Source of the DNA: JAPPHA01 sp965242975
GTDB taxonomy: Bacteria; Pseudomonadota; Alphaproteobacteria; Rhodobacterales; Rhodobacteraceae
Assembly (NCBI GenBank): GCA_965242975.1
Contig: CBDETS010000007.1
Coordinates: 806,001-870,000, forward strand
Reading direction: 5' to 3'
DNA: 64,000 nucleotides
The notes under the pieces were generated by a model. That model was not told the origin of the DNA. It saw only the letters and a list, made by a program, of their open reading frames with translations, and did not search any database. The translations under genes were made by a program, and so were the position numbers. Shown piece after piece: positions 19,011 through 28,549 of this stretch. Numbering within the stretch: position 1 is the stretch's first letter; each line of letters opens with the position of its first letter.

Positions 19011-19835
19011 ATGTCGCTCCCTGATTTTTCGTTGCGCCAGCTTTTGGAAGCTGGTGTGCACTTTGGTCACCAGACACACCGCTGGAATCCCCGAATGGGC
19101 GAGTTCATATACGGTGCCCGAAACGGCATACATATCATCGATCTGACCCAGACCGTCCCGATGCTTGATGCAGCCTTGAACGCGGTCAGGGAGACGGTCG
19201 CCAAGGGTGGCCGGGTTCTGTTTGTTGGAACGAAACGGCAGGCTCAAAAGCCGATTGCGGAGGCTGCACAGCGCTCTGCGCAATTCCATGTCAATCACCG
19301 GTGGCTTGGCGGTACCTTGACCAACTGGAAGACGGTCTCGAATTCGATAGGCCGACTCAAGGAAATCGATGAAAGGCTTGAATCTGGAACCGAGGGCATG
19401 ACCAAAAAGGAGCGTCTCGGAATTGAGCGCGAGCAACGCAAGTTGCAAGCATCGCTGGGCGGCATCAGGGAGATGGGAGGTGTGCCCGACCTTCTTTTTG
19501 TTATTGATGTTCAAAAGGAATCGCTGGCGGTTGCGGAAGCTAACAAGCTCAAAATCCCGGTTGTTGCGGTCGTTGACACCAACTGCCCTCCCGAGGGGAT
19601 CGATTACCTGGTTCCTGGAAACGATGATGCGTCCCGAGCAATTGCGTTTTACTGCGACCTGGCAGCACGGTCTGCCTTGTCTGGGGTCGAGGAACAGATG
19701 GGATCGGAGGGCATTGACGTCGGCGAATTGACTGAAATGCCGACCCAGGCGGTAGAAGAAGTTGATGAAACGACAGCGGAACAATCTCAGGATGAAGTTC
19801 CGGAAGAAAATACCGATACTCAGGTTGATGAGTGA
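19011..19835 (+). CDS. rpsB: 30S ribosomal protein S2
   Basis: The 274-residue protein carries the S2 signatures LLEAGVHFGHQTHRWNPRM at the N-terminus, HIIDLTQTVPML, VLFVGTKRQAQ, HRWLGGTLTNWKTV, and PVVAVVDTNCPPEGIDYLVP with NDDASRAI. It binds 16S rRNA on the head-body junction of the small subunit. The acidic tail after residue 235 (EEVDETTAEQSQDEVPEENT) is longer than in Escherichia coli, as in other alphaproteobacteria. tsf follows 117 bases downstream, the standard rpsB-tsf pair. Confidence 0.98.
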   Translation: MSLPDFSLRQLLEAGVHFGHQTHRWNPRMGEFIYGARNGIHIIDLTQTVPMLDAALNAVRETVAKGGRVLFVGTKRQAQKPIAEAAQRSAQFHVNHRWLGGTLTNWKTVSNSIGRLKEIDERLESGTEGMTKKERLGIEREQRKLQASLGGIREMGGVPDLLFVIDVQKESLAVAEANKLKIPVVAVVDTNCPPEGIDYLVPGNDDASRAIAFYCDLAARSALSGVEEQMGSEGIDVGELTEMPTQAVEEVDETTAEQSQDEVPEENTDTQVDE

Positions 19836-19952
19836 ACGGGTCAAACCAGTGAATTGATCGCCGTGACCATGACCGGCGTCAATTCTAATGGGTCATGTGT
19901 CACCTTCGGTCAACCATCCAGAATCAAGATCGAATTTTCGGGAGTACAGTAA

Positions 19953-20828
19953 ATGTCGATTCCTGCAAAACTTGTGAAACAATTGCGGGACATGTCGGGT
20001 GCCGGAATGATGGACGCCAAACGGTCCCTGGTCGAGAACAACGGAGACATCGAGGCTTCACTTGACTGGTTACGCACCAAGGGATTGGCGAAAGCAGCCA
20101 AGAAGTCCGGCAGGACGGCTTCGGAAGGACTTGTCGGTGTCGCTGTCGGTGACGGGGCGGGAGTAGCTGTCGAAGTCAACGCTGAAACTGACTTCGTCGC
20201 AAAGAATGTCGAGTTTCAACGACTTGTCAGAGACGTTACGGATGCTGCGCTCGGTGTCGACAACATCGATTCACTCCGATCCGCAGACCTCGGTGGATCA
20301 ACGGTTGAGGAAGAAGTTGCCGCCAAAATTGCGACAATCGGCGAAAACATGAGTGTGCGGCGAATGGTGCGATTGACCGGAGATCACGTGACGAGCTACG
20401 TCCACAATGCGGCAGCGGGCGGCATGGGCAAGATTGGAACCATAGTCGCCATCAATGGGTCGGACACGGACACGGCCCGCAAGATCGCGATGCACGTCGC
20501 CGCCTCGAGCCCGGTGGCATTAACCGAGGCCGATTTGGACCCGGAATTGGTTGAACGGGAACAGGCGATCCTCTCGGAGCAGGCACGTCAGTCCGGGAAA
20601 CCGGAAAAGGCTGTTGAAATGATGGTCGCAGGTCGCTGGAGGAAGTACTGCGAAGAGTTTACCCTTTTGAGACAGAAATTTGTGATGGACCCCGAACAAA
20701 CTGTCGGGGATGTCGCCGAGAAGGCAGGGATTGAGATCCTCGGGTTTGCGCGGTTGGAAGTTGGAGAAGGGATCGAAAAGAACGAGGAGGACTTTGCGGC
20801 GGAAGTTGCGAAAGTCATGGGCGGGTAA
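19953..20828 (+). CDS. tsf: Elongation factor Ts
   Basis: EF-Ts recycles EF-Tu by exchanging GDP for GTP. The 291-residue protein opens with the UBA-like domain (LVKQLRDMSGAGMMDAKRSL), has the core segment VEVNAETDFVAKN, the SPVALTEADLD block and the C-terminal hairpin KPEKAVEMMVAGRWRKYCEE with LLRQKFVMDPEQTVG. Length and motifs are normal. The usual next genes pyrH and frr are absent; the following gene, aroQ, is on the other strand. Confidence 0.98.
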   Translation: MSIPAKLVKQLRDMSGAGMMDAKRSLVENNGDIEASLDWLRTKGLAKAAKKSGRTASEGLVGVAVGDGAGVAVEVNAETDFVAKNVEFQRLVRDVTDAALGVDNIDSLRSADLGGSTVEEEVAAKIATIGENMSVRRMVRLTGDHVTSYVHNAAAGGMGKIGTIVAINGSDTDTARKIAMHVAASSPVALTEADLDPELVEREQAILSEQARQSGKPEKAVEMMVAGRWRKYCEEFTLLRQKFVMDPEQTVGDVAEKAGIEILGFARLEVGEGIEKNEEDFAAEVAKVMGG

Positions 20829-21016
20829 CGGTTTCCGCGTGTTTCGAAGTGCTTGCCGGGCTGGGAGAACCTGGGACTTTTTTTTTGAACTTTTCCGCCA
20901 GGGTCCTGCTCGTGGGCTGGGAAGGTCTTGCCGATCTTGAAAGAGGGGCAGGGGACGTGTCAGTGCGGTTTTGCCCTTTCCTTTCATGTTCGCGTTTGGG
21001 ACGATGCCGAGGCGTG

Positions 21017-21478
21017 TCAGCCAGCGGTATGGTGGTCTGTACGCCCTGATGCACCGTTGACGAGCGCGTCGATGGCCTTCGTATAGCTTTCAGCTCCGTG
21101 GCCCGAAATTACACCGAATGCGACCCGAGCGATAAAGGAAGCCCTTCTGAATTCTTCTCTTGCCTGGACGTCCGTCAGGTGAACTTCGATGGTTGGGATT
21201 CCGGTTCCGCCGACCGCGTCCATGAGCGCAATCGATGTATGGGTATAACCGCCCGCATTGAGCACGATTCCATCAAAATTCCCCATTGCCTCATGGATCC
21301 AGTCGATGAGCGTGCCTTCATGATTGGACTGCCGGCACTCGACATAGACACCATGCCTTTTGCCATAATCGACGCACTTGGCTTCAAGGTCCTCAAGTGA
21401 ACCCGTTCCGTAGAGTTCTGGGTCTCGGATTCCCAGAATGTTCATATTTGGCCCATTCAGGATCAGAATCGCCTTCAT
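21017..21478 (-). CDS. aroQ: Type II 3-dehydroquinate dehydratase
   Basis: This enzyme converts 3-dehydroquinate to 3-dehydroshikimate in the shikimate or quinate pathway. The 153-residue protein shows the small dodecameric type II fold: LILNGPNMNILGIRDPELYG with the catalytic Tyr, RQSNHEGTLIDWIHEA, VLNAGGYTHTSIALMDA, EVHLTDVQAREEFRR and GVISGHGAESY. Length is typical. It stands alone on the minus strand, convergent with tsf. Its tail is normal but lies in a region poor in neighbouring genes. Confidence 0.95.
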   Translation of the reverse strand: MKAILILNGPNMNILGIRDPELYGTGSLEDLEAKCVDYGKRHGVYVECRQSNHEGTLIDWIHEAMGNFDGIVLNAGGYTHTSIALMDAVGGTGIPTIEVHLTDVQAREEFRRASFIARVAFGVISGHGAESYTKAIDALVNGASGRTDHHTAG

Positions 21479-21824
21479 GTGTTCGGAACTCCGTCATTGT
21501 TCGAGGATGATCGGGCATCGGACCTCTGCCCGGGTGTTCGAAGACTGTCCATGTATCCTGGTACCGTTTGAAACCGAGAGTCCTCTGGATTCAAGGTATC
21601 ACTATATCACCACGGACCGATCATGACGATGCATTTCCGAGAGGGGTGAAATTTCGGACAGCTTCTGAACCGGATAAGTTCGAGCACTGGTGTCTGTCGG
21701 GCATTTCGATATTTGACAACGCAGGTTCACCGGACATGTACTTGAGCTAGCAGAAGAAAATCGTCATCGTCCTGGAAACTGATTGAATGGTCGATCATGA
21801 AGTCAAGAACGGACGGAGAAGGAC
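21479..21824. other. Divergent intergenic region
   Basis: The 346 bases between aroQ (leftward) and the second cupin (rightward) hold the promoters of both. No gene is supported. Confidence 0.4.
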
Positions 21825-22328
21825 ATGGCTGGAAGTGTTGTCAATATCGAAAAAGTCGAGGGATTCCAAAGAATTCCAGAGGGTTCAAAAAGATTCGGTG
21901 CCACGATAGCACCTATTGCCGACCGTGTCGGACTGAGCGATCTCGGATGCATGTTGCTTACCGTCGAACCTGGTCGTCGGGCCTTTCCATTTCATAATCA
22001 TGTCGGAAACGATGAAATGTTCGTGATTCTTGAAGGGCAGGGAACATTTCGGCTGGGCGAATCCGAGATTCCCGTGGAGTCAGGTGACGTTTGCGGGGCG
22101 CCCCGAGGAGGCCAGGATACGGCGCACCAGCTCGTCAACACGGGAAATGTCCCGTTAAAGTACCTTGCAATTTCCACGCGCAACGACCCGGATGTCGTCG
22201 AGTACCCGGAAAGCGGAAAATTTGCCGCGATCGCCGTTTTCCCCGGGTCCGATTTCATGAGCGCACATTTGAGATTTGTGGGACGGTTGTCGAGTCAGGT
22301 CGACTACTTCGATGGCGAAGACTTGTAG
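21825..22328 (+). CDS. Cupin-2 domain protein
   Basis: The 167-residue protein has one cupin barrel: FPFHNHVGNDEMFVILEGQG (two His and Glu of motif 1) and SGDVCGAPRGGQDTAHQLVN (motif 2, with the last His). Conserved features such as LKYLAISTRNDPDVVEYPES after the barrel place it with small cupins sometimes annotated as sugar- or mannose-6-phosphate-isomerase-like. The N-terminus VNIEKVEGFQRIPEGSKRFGA is also typical. Metal binding is likely; the substrate is unknown. It ends 21 bases before the converging dctM remnant. Confidence 0.85.
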   Translation: MAGSVVNIEKVEGFQRIPEGSKRFGATIAPIADRVGLSDLGCMLLTVEPGRRAFPFHNHVGNDEMFVILEGQGTFRLGESEIPVESGDVCGAPRGGQDTAHQLVNTGNVPLKYLAISTRNDPDVVEYPESGKFAAIAVFPGSDFMSAHLRFVGRLSSQVDYFDGEDL

Positions 22329-22349
22329 ATGGACGTTTCGGCTACCAGG

Positions 22350-22790
22350 CTATCGACGGGCGCCGGTCGGTCCGACGCCCAAGACTCGTGGCAGCCAAAG
22401 TGAAATTGCCGGAAAGGCCGCCAATGCGGCAACCTGGATCACTTCGGCTCCGAAGAACGGGACCACACCCTTGAATGTCTCGGCCATCGGAATGTCCTTG
22501 GCCAGCGCAGAGATGACGAAGACGTTCATGCCAACCGGTGGCGTGATCAGCCCAAGTTCGACCACGATCAATGCAGGGATTCCAAACCAGATCTTCAGAT
22601 CTTCCGTACTCATTCCGAATCCGGATCCCTCCGCAGTAAAGCCTGCCGAAGCCGTTGTGACGAAAATAACTCCGCCGATGGCGGACCCTACGAACAGTCG
22701 TGTGATCATCTCTTTTCCTGATTTCACCTGTCGTTGGCCCTGTGGATGACGAGGGCCCAAACATCCTGATATGAGCGCGTACAACAGCAA
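22350..22790 (-). pseudogene. TRAP transporter large permease (DctM), C-terminal remnant
   Basis: About 80 residues match the end of DctM-type permeases: WFGIPALIVVELGLITPPVG with MNVFVISALAKDIPM, then FKGVVPFFGAEVIQVAALAA and FPAISLWLP. A complete DctM has about 430 residues and twelve membrane helices, whereas upstream sequence in this frame is unrelated to the family. The small permease and binding protein are absent. This is a fragment left by a deletion. Confidence 0.7.
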
Positions 22791-23400
22791 ACATCATTTC
22801 CCGACAAACGGTTTGAAGATTCCAAGGCTGCGCAACCGGGAATCAACCGTCGTGTCATGGGCCTTGACCGTAGCCGCGACGTCGTCGTCAACACCGGTAA
22901 GCACGAGGCGGATTCGCCGTTGGCGGGTCCCGACAAGGAAGTCTCTGCGATGTCCCTGGACGGATCCGCGTGAGAATTGGCGGGTCCGAGCCAGACTAAT
23001 TCTGATCGGATGCATTGTGGCGATACGGGCATGACTGTTAATGTCACTTGGTAACGGAAAAAAATATAAATAACAGAGTTCTAAATGATTTTTTTCAATT
23101 AACTTCGGTAGCCGCGTTTCCTTATTTAACATAATATACATTATCGGATAAATGCATGCCGACGCGTTCAGACATCAACCACAACGCGTTCCCGAGGCTG
23201 TCATCAAGGCTGCCTCGACGACGGCGTGCGGCGTCCCTGCTGTTTTGACATGGAGAAAACCGGAGTGTAAGTTCGTGCCGATGTGCAACGGCGATGGCGT
23301 CGCCGAATTCGTCTGCGCATGACGTCGGGTTTTCGAAACGACGGAACTGTCCTGCACGCCCGGATGTAACCACGAGAGGTCACGAGTACGTGACCCGGGC
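22791..23400. other. AT-rich intergenic region
   Basis: No gene is visible in these 610 bases. 23035-23150 is clearly richer in A and T than its surroundings, with runs such as AATATAAATAACAG and ATAATATACATTAT. This suggests foreign sequence or the promoter of the creatinase gene. Confidence 0.4.
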
Positions 23401-23412
23401 ATGGAGGTGACC

Positions 23413-24624
23413 GTGGCCGCAAGTGAACGTCCGTCCAGACTATCCTTCTATAACGGCGAAAAGACCAAACTACCCTTTTCCAGGCTAGAGTATGAACGAC
23501 GCCTCGCGAAGCTCCGCGGAGTGATGAATGAGCGGAACATTCCGGTCGTTCTCGTGACCTCGATGCACAACACCGCCTATTTCTCTGGATTCCTCTATTG
23601 TTCTTTCGGTCGTCCCTACGGCTGCGTGATTACGGAAAAGGACTGCACGACGATTACCGCGAACATCGATGGTGGCCAGCCTTGGCGCCGGTCACTGGCT
23701 GAAAACGTGATCTATACCGACTGGCAACGGGATAATTTCTGGCGGGTAGTCGCCGAGCTCGTTGGACCGGCGAAACGGGTCGGAATCGAGGACGATCACC
23801 TTACGGTCACGATGCTTCGGATGGCGGAGGAATTTCTGCCTGACGCCGAGTTCAGGGACATTTCTCGGGACACGATGGCCGCCAGGATAATGAAATCTCC
23901 GGAAGAAGTCGCCCTGATCCGGGACGGCGCGCGTGTGGCCGACATTGGCGGCGAGGCGTGCCGTTCCGAGATTGGTGCAGGGGCGCGGGAGATGGACGTT
24001 GCCGCCGCGGGTCGCCACGCGATGGAAAACGAAATCGCGCGGTCGCATCCAGATAGTGAACTTCGGGATACATGGGTTTGGTTCCAGTCCGGATTGAACA
24101 CCGATGGTGCCCACAACCCGCTGACCACCCGCCGACTGAGGGCCGGCGACATTCTCAGCATGAACTGTTTTCCGATGATATCGGGGTACTATACCGCCCT
24201 CGAAAGAACGCTTTTTCTCGGGGAACCCGACGACGCATCGCTTCGTATCTGGCAAACAAACGTCGCTGCGCACGAACTGGGATTATCGCTCATCCGCCCC
24301 GGCACTTCATGCAGAGAAATTTGTATGGAAATCAACCGGTTTCTGAAAAGCGAGAACATGCTGGAATTTCGGTCGTTCGGTTACGGACATTCGTTCGGAA
24401 TTCTGTCCCATTACTATGGAAGGGAAGCAGGTCTGGAGTTCCGGGAAGACATTGGCACGATATTGGAACCCGGCATGGTCGTTTCGATGGAACCGATGCT
24501 CAGGATTCCCGAAGGAATGCCGGGCGCAGGTGGTTACCGTGAGCACGATATCATTGTCGTGACGGAGGATGGTTCTGAAAACCTCACGGGTTTTCCTTAT
24601 GGACCCGATGCAAACATAGTCTAA
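23413..24624 (+). CDS. Creatinase (creatine amidinohydrolase)
   Basis: This enzyme hydrolyses creatine to sarcosine and urea. It has the pita-bread fold of peptidase family M24 but needs no metal. The match to known creatinases is close: YCSFGRPYGCVIT, TWVWFQSGLNTDGAHNP (containing the catalytic His), LSMNCFPMISGYYTALERTL, RSFGYGHSFGILSHYYGREA, EPGMVVSMEPM and GAGGYREHDIIVV. The GTG at 23413, five bases after GGAGG, gives 403 residues; ATG 23401 would add four. No sarcosine oxidase or urease gene is in the window. A more distant M24 hydrolase is possible but less likely. Confidence 0.88.
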   Translation: MAASERPSRLSFYNGEKTKLPFSRLEYERRLAKLRGVMNERNIPVVLVTSMHNTAYFSGFLYCSFGRPYGCVITEKDCTTITANIDGGQPWRRSLAENVIYTDWQRDNFWRVVAELVGPAKRVGIEDDHLTVTMLRMAEEFLPDAEFRDISRDTMAARIMKSPEEVALIRDGARVADIGGEACRSEIGAGAREMDVAAAGRHAMENEIARSHPDSELRDTWVWFQSGLNTDGAHNPLTTRRLRAGDILSMNCFPMISGYYTALERTLFLGEPDDASLRIWQTNVAAHELGLSLIRPGTSCREICMEINRFLKSENMLEFRSFGYGHSFGILSHYYGREAGLEFREDIGTILEPGMVVSMEPMLRIPEGMPGAGGYREHDIIVVTEDGSENLTGFPYGPDANIV

Positions 24625-24878
24625 TCTCGGCAGGTCCCTTTCTTCGTCAGGATAAGGCTTGAGATGCGCGAGCAATTTGAGCTGTTCTGGTGCCGAACGG
24701 CTTGCCGATGTCGACGCATGATGACCTGGAATCGGATTGAAGCCGGGCACAATTTTTTTGCGTTCCAGCGGCAACTCAGGATCCGTTTTGTGTGAATCGA
24801 GCCTGGAGGCATGCGGAGTTTCGCCGGTGTTGGACCGGCCCCGGCGACATGTTTTCGTGTTCACGAAAAAGACCTGTC

Positions 24879-25106
24879 ATGTCGGTTTCGATTCAGCGAA
24901 TCTTCGCGTTCGAGGTTGGTGACGGCAAGGTGTTCGGCGCCTTTTGCCGAGTTCGGTTGACGCGTTTAGGGTTGGACTGGGATTCCTGGACACATGATCT
25001 TGTGGGATGCCTTGAGTTCGGACTACAAAATCATACTCTGAATGACGTATTCAGATCGTTCGACGCCGAAAGACTGTCCAATTCAGGTGTGCCGACACCG
25101 GAGTGA
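24879..25106 (+). CDS. Small hypothetical protein upstream of PhyH gene
   Basis: An ATG at 24879 opens a 75-residue frame (MSVSIQRIFAFEVGDGKVFG...) that ends five bases before the PhyH start. The close spacing suggests translational coupling, but no family is recognised, and it could be the tail of a decayed gene. The rest of 24625-24878 shows nothing. Confidence 0.3.
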   Translation: MSVSIQRIFAFEVGDGKVFGAFCRVRLTRLGLDWDSWTHDLVGCLEFGLQNHTLNDVFRSFDAERLSNSGVPTPE

Positions 25107-25111
25107 ATGCC

Positions 25112-25993
25112 ATGAATGACGGACTTCGCCAGGACCAGATCGATTTCTATAATCAAAACGGATACCTGGTTCTCGAACGCCGTATTCCCGACACGATCAT
25201 TAGGGCGATACGGGATGAGATCGCCCGATTCGAAGACGAGGCGCGGGGGTTGACGGCGTCGAACGACCGGCTTGACCTGGAAGACAGCCACAGACCTGAG
25301 TCACCGCGCATCCGGCGGATCAAGTTGCCGCACGCAATCTCCGAAGTGATAAGGGCCTTAATGGTTTCCAATCACGTTCTGGCCCCGGTGCGGGATCTGA
25401 TCGGACCCGACCTGCGGCTGCATACGACGAAACTGAACATGAAGTCCGCCGGTTTTGGCGCAGCCGTGGAATGGCATCAGGATTTTGCCTTCTATCCTCA
25501 CACGAACGACGACGTCCTCGCCGTCGGAATCATCATCGACGACATGGGACTGGAGAACGGACCTTTGATGGTGTTTCCGGGAACGCACAAAGGGCCGATC
25601 TACGATCATCATTCGGAAGGATTATTCGTTGGCGCCATGGACCTCGAAGCCTCGGGGCTCGACGTCAAGAAGGCTGTCCCGCTTTTGGGCTCTGCAGGCT
25701 CGATCACGATCCACCACGCGCGGATCGTTCACGGTTCCGCGCTCAATTCCTCGGGCCGAGATCGTCGACTTCTGTTTTACGAGTGCATGGCGGCGGACGC
25801 CTTTCCGGTGATGGGATCGATGACATCTTTCGGATCGCTGGAGGAATACAACGACAGAATGCTATGCGGTACACCGACGATTACGCCGAGACTTGCGAAT
25901 GTTCCAGTTCGCGTTCCCCTTCCACCTCCCGAACGGCGCGGGTCGATCTACGAAGTGCAGTCTGGACTGAAGAATCGGTTTTTTTCGACTTGA
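25112..25993 (+). CDS. Phytanoyl-CoA dioxygenase (PhyH) family protein
   Basis: The protein has 293 residues from ATG 25112, with GGAG upstream. It is an Fe(II)/2-oxoglutarate oxygenase of the PhyH group: DFYNQNGYLVLERRIP at the N-terminus, the iron-binding HxD in AVEWHQDFAFYPHTN, LENGPLMVFPGTHKGPIYDH, and the distal His in ITIHHARIVHGSALNSSGRD, whose Arg should bind 2-oxoglutarate. PhyH proteins hydroxylate diverse small molecules; ectoine hydroxylase and halogenases are relatives. The substrate is unknown. A cytochrome P450 follows 710 bases downstream, so both may belong to an oxidative accessory pathway. Confidence 0.88.
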   Translation: MNDGLRQDQIDFYNQNGYLVLERRIPDTIIRAIRDEIARFEDEARGLTASNDRLDLEDSHRPESPRIRRIKLPHAISEVIRALMVSNHVLAPVRDLIGPDLRLHTTKLNMKSAGFGAAVEWHQDFAFYPHTNDDVLAVGIIIDDMGLENGPLMVFPGTHKGPIYDHHSEGLFVGAMDLEASGLDVKKAVPLLGSAGSITIHHARIVHGSALNSSGRDRRLLFYECMAADAFPVMGSMTSFGSLEEYNDRMLCGTPTITPRLANVPVRVPLPPPERRGSIYEVQSGLKNRFFST

Positions 25994-26703
25994 GGCCCCT
26001 CCCCTTTGGCGTCTGATCGACGCATTTCAGACTCCCTGGAACTCATTCGGCCGCAAAGATGGAGAGACGGTGTCCCCGGAGTCGACAGCGATTGGCAATA
26101 TCCACGCCGGCTCCGGACTCGTAGTGATACCGGCAGCGAAAGTCGTCGCCCGACAAAACCTTGTCTCGAGCGTGCTATCCGCCTTCTGCGCGTGGCACCG
26201 CAAATCCGGCCAAGCTCGAAACCCGGTCACGGCAGATTCCTTTCCAACAACCAGAGACCGTCGAGGGTCGGATGGAAGAACTGTTCCTCAAAGCGCGGCA
26301 GGCCTCCGGAAAGTGGCGGGAATTCGGAGCACCGGGGCCATTCGCTGCTGCAACGCAGCTTCCGATCCTCTCCTTGTTGAGCCGTCCAGATCGAATCCGG
26401 ATTTCAGCGCGGATTCGACCGGCAACCGGGAATGCCCCCGACGTCGCGAATGGCTTCATCGGGTCCAATGCAGGGAAGAGATTAGACGATTCGGCATCCG
26501 ATTCGGTTCCACGCGGGAGTTTGCCACATCCACCCGGCCCGATCGCCGAAATGCCACTTTTTTTGTCAGCCATGAGTGACGCACTCTCAAAAAAACTGTC
26601 AGATCGGGCGGTTTCCGTATCGACGAAGTGATAAAGTCGGGTCCCAGACCTATCGGCCTGGAACGCCGAACATTCTCGCGAGGCACTTCGAGAAAGATTG
26701 AAC
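25994..26703. other. Long intergenic region, no supported gene
   Basis: About 710 bases between the PhyH and P450 genes. Plus-strand frames of up to 156 codons occur but have no recognisable motif or good start. It may be a decayed gene. Confidence 0.4.
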
Positions 26704-27930
26704 ATGATTGATGCGAAATCCCGAAAAGAGGAGTTGGCACCGGAGGCAGGACTGCCTTTTCTAGACTTGGCGTCTTCACGGTTTTCGACCCGATCAGATG
26801 AAGTCCGGAGGGCCCGACGCACAGCTTGGTGTGCGCGGACGCCTTACGGCCTCGCTGTACTGCGGCATCGGGAAGCCGGCGAAATCCTCAGGGATCGTCG
26901 CGTCCGCCAGGGCAGTCACGCTTGGCCCGAGTCGAACGGTCTTGCCGGCAGCTTTGCCGAGTTTTGGGGGCGGAGTGTCATTGCTCAGGAAGGTGAACGA
27001 CACAAGTCGCTTCGAATGGTCACCTCTGCCGCCCTTTCGGCGGAATATGTCAAGTCGCTGAGACCGGAATTCAACAAGATTGCCCAAGATCTCATTTCCG
27101 GGATGCCCGACGATTGTTGCGAGTTCATGCGGGACTTTGCCAACCCGTTCGCGTCGCGAGCCATGTGTTTGCTTCTTGGTCTGCCGGAAAGAGCTTGGCC
27201 ATCAATTGCGAGGGACGCGGCCAGTCTTGGCCTTGCGATGGGAGTCAATTGCAAGGCTCATGCGCCAGCGATCAACTCTGCGTACGACCGCCTGGAAAAT
27301 CTGTCCCGCGATCTCGTTTCGAAAGCCCGAACCGACTGCGACTGTCGAAGTTTGGTTGCCAGATTCCTGTCTCGGTGGAACTGCCATGGTTCGATCGACG
27401 ACCGCGACCTGGTTGACCTGGTCACAATCACGATATTCGGTGGTGTTGACACCACGAGGTCACAACTCGGGAATTCAATGGCGTTGTTCGCCGAACATCC
27501 CGAGCAATGGAAACTGCTTCGTGAAAACCCTGACCTTGCCGCGAACGCAGTTGAAGAATCCATTCGCGCATTTCCGACCACTACCTGGGTTACACGCGAA
27601 GCGCTTGTCGATTTCACATACAGAGGTCATGACATCCAAAAGGGTCAAACCCTGCATATCCTGGTTCATTCCACATCGAGAGATCCGGAAATCTGCGGGA
27701 ATCCGTCATTTGACATAACCTCTCCACGAAAGTCCCATTTTGGATTTGGCGGAGGTGCACATCATTGTCTGGGTCACCTGGTTGCGAGAACCGACATCGC
27801 GTGTGCTTTGCTTGAACTCTCCAGCGCTTTCGAGTCGATTTCACTGGCGAGTGAGGCGCGCTGGCTTCCAGACAGTGGCAACACGGGCCCGGTTTCGCTT
27901 TCACTTGTCATGTCTCAAGACGTGCACTGA
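26704..27930 (+). CDS. Cytochrome P450
   Basis: This soluble heme monooxygenase has 408 residues from ATG 26704; a TTG two codons upstream is also possible. Diagnostic motifs are the I-helix oxygen-binding segment TIFGGVDTTRSQLGN (residues about 242-256), the K-helix ExxR in VEESIRAF, and the heme-thiolate loop HFGFGGGAHHCLGHLVAR near residue 350. The N-terminal LRMVTSAALS resembles the C-helix region of bacterial class I P450s. It needs a ferredoxin and reductase, neither of which is in the window. The substrate is unknown. Confidence 0.93.
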   Translation: MIDAKSRKEELAPEAGLPFLDLASSRFSTRSDEVRRARRTAWCARTPYGLAVLRHREAGEILRDRRVRQGSHAWPESNGLAGSFAEFWGRSVIAQEGERHKSLRMVTSAALSAEYVKSLRPEFNKIAQDLISGMPDDCCEFMRDFANPFASRAMCLLLGLPERAWPSIARDAASLGLAMGVNCKAHAPAINSAYDRLENLSRDLVSKARTDCDCRSLVARFLSRWNCHGSIDDRDLVDLVTITIFGGVDTTRSQLGNSMALFAEHPEQWKLLRENPDLAANAVEESIRAFPTTTWVTREALVDFTYRGHDIQKGQTLHILVHSTSRDPEICGNPSFDITSPRKSHFGFGGGAHHCLGHLVARTDIACALLELSSAFESISLASEARWLPDSGNTGPVSLSLVMSQDVH

Positions 27931-28039
27931 CCGGCAAAAAAACTGTAACGTGCGCATACAAAGATAGTTCTTCTTGTCCCTTCAGATGTCTGGCCAATAG
28001 AGAAGCAGACCGTTCAAGGGCACTCATTGGGCACACTAC

Positions 28040-28339
28040 TCAAACGCCGCCGTGCGCAGTCACTCCCCTGCCGTCATCATAGACCTGAGTGCACTCTTCG
28101 GATTCCAATCCTTTTGCAGCGCTTTGGAACCCGCGCGTCACTTTTGGGGAAGTTGAGCCCTTGATCTCGATAGCCCAACGCACGTGGCCAGTGAGTTTCA
28201 ACACCGGGTCAATCTTTGCCTCGGCGGAAGAGAGGAGCTGTTTTGAGGCTGGCGCCGGCACCAGGAACTGCCTGGTCCGGTGTCCTTGTTTGCACCGTCG
28301 ATCGATTTGGCCGCGCAACACCTCGAATAGACCTGGCAT
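28040..28339 (-). pseudogene. AAA ATPase with DUF4143, internally deleted remnant
   Basis: The first half (LFEVLRGQIDRRCKQGHRTR, then QFLVPAPAS) matches the ATPase region after Walker B of DUF4143 ATPases. The second half (VRWAIEIKGSTSPKVTRGFQ, then SAAKGLESEECTQVYDDG) matches their C-terminal restriction-nuclease-like end. About 200 residues between, and all of Walker A and B, are missing. Full proteins have about 380-400 residues. Their role is unknown, though they often sit in toxin-antitoxin-rich regions, as here. Confidence 0.6.
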
Positions 28340-28549
28340 GAGTTACGCACCGTTTCTACCACACGGCGGTCCATTTGCTTATCGAGATACAAGTCGGACA
28401 CTTCAGGTGCTTGACTGATGCTGCGCCTTTTGCCAGCCGCCAACACTGCTCCATATCGAGACCAACAGCGGTGCGACCTTCCGAGATGTCTTGGGCCTGC
28501 ATCGCATTGCCGGCCTGCCCCGGTCCGACGACGACACCCGCTCGGAGTT

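Noticed and set aside
20870..20890. T run after tsf as a Rho-independent terminator
   Set aside because: Nine T are present, but the sequence before them does not form a convincing hairpin.
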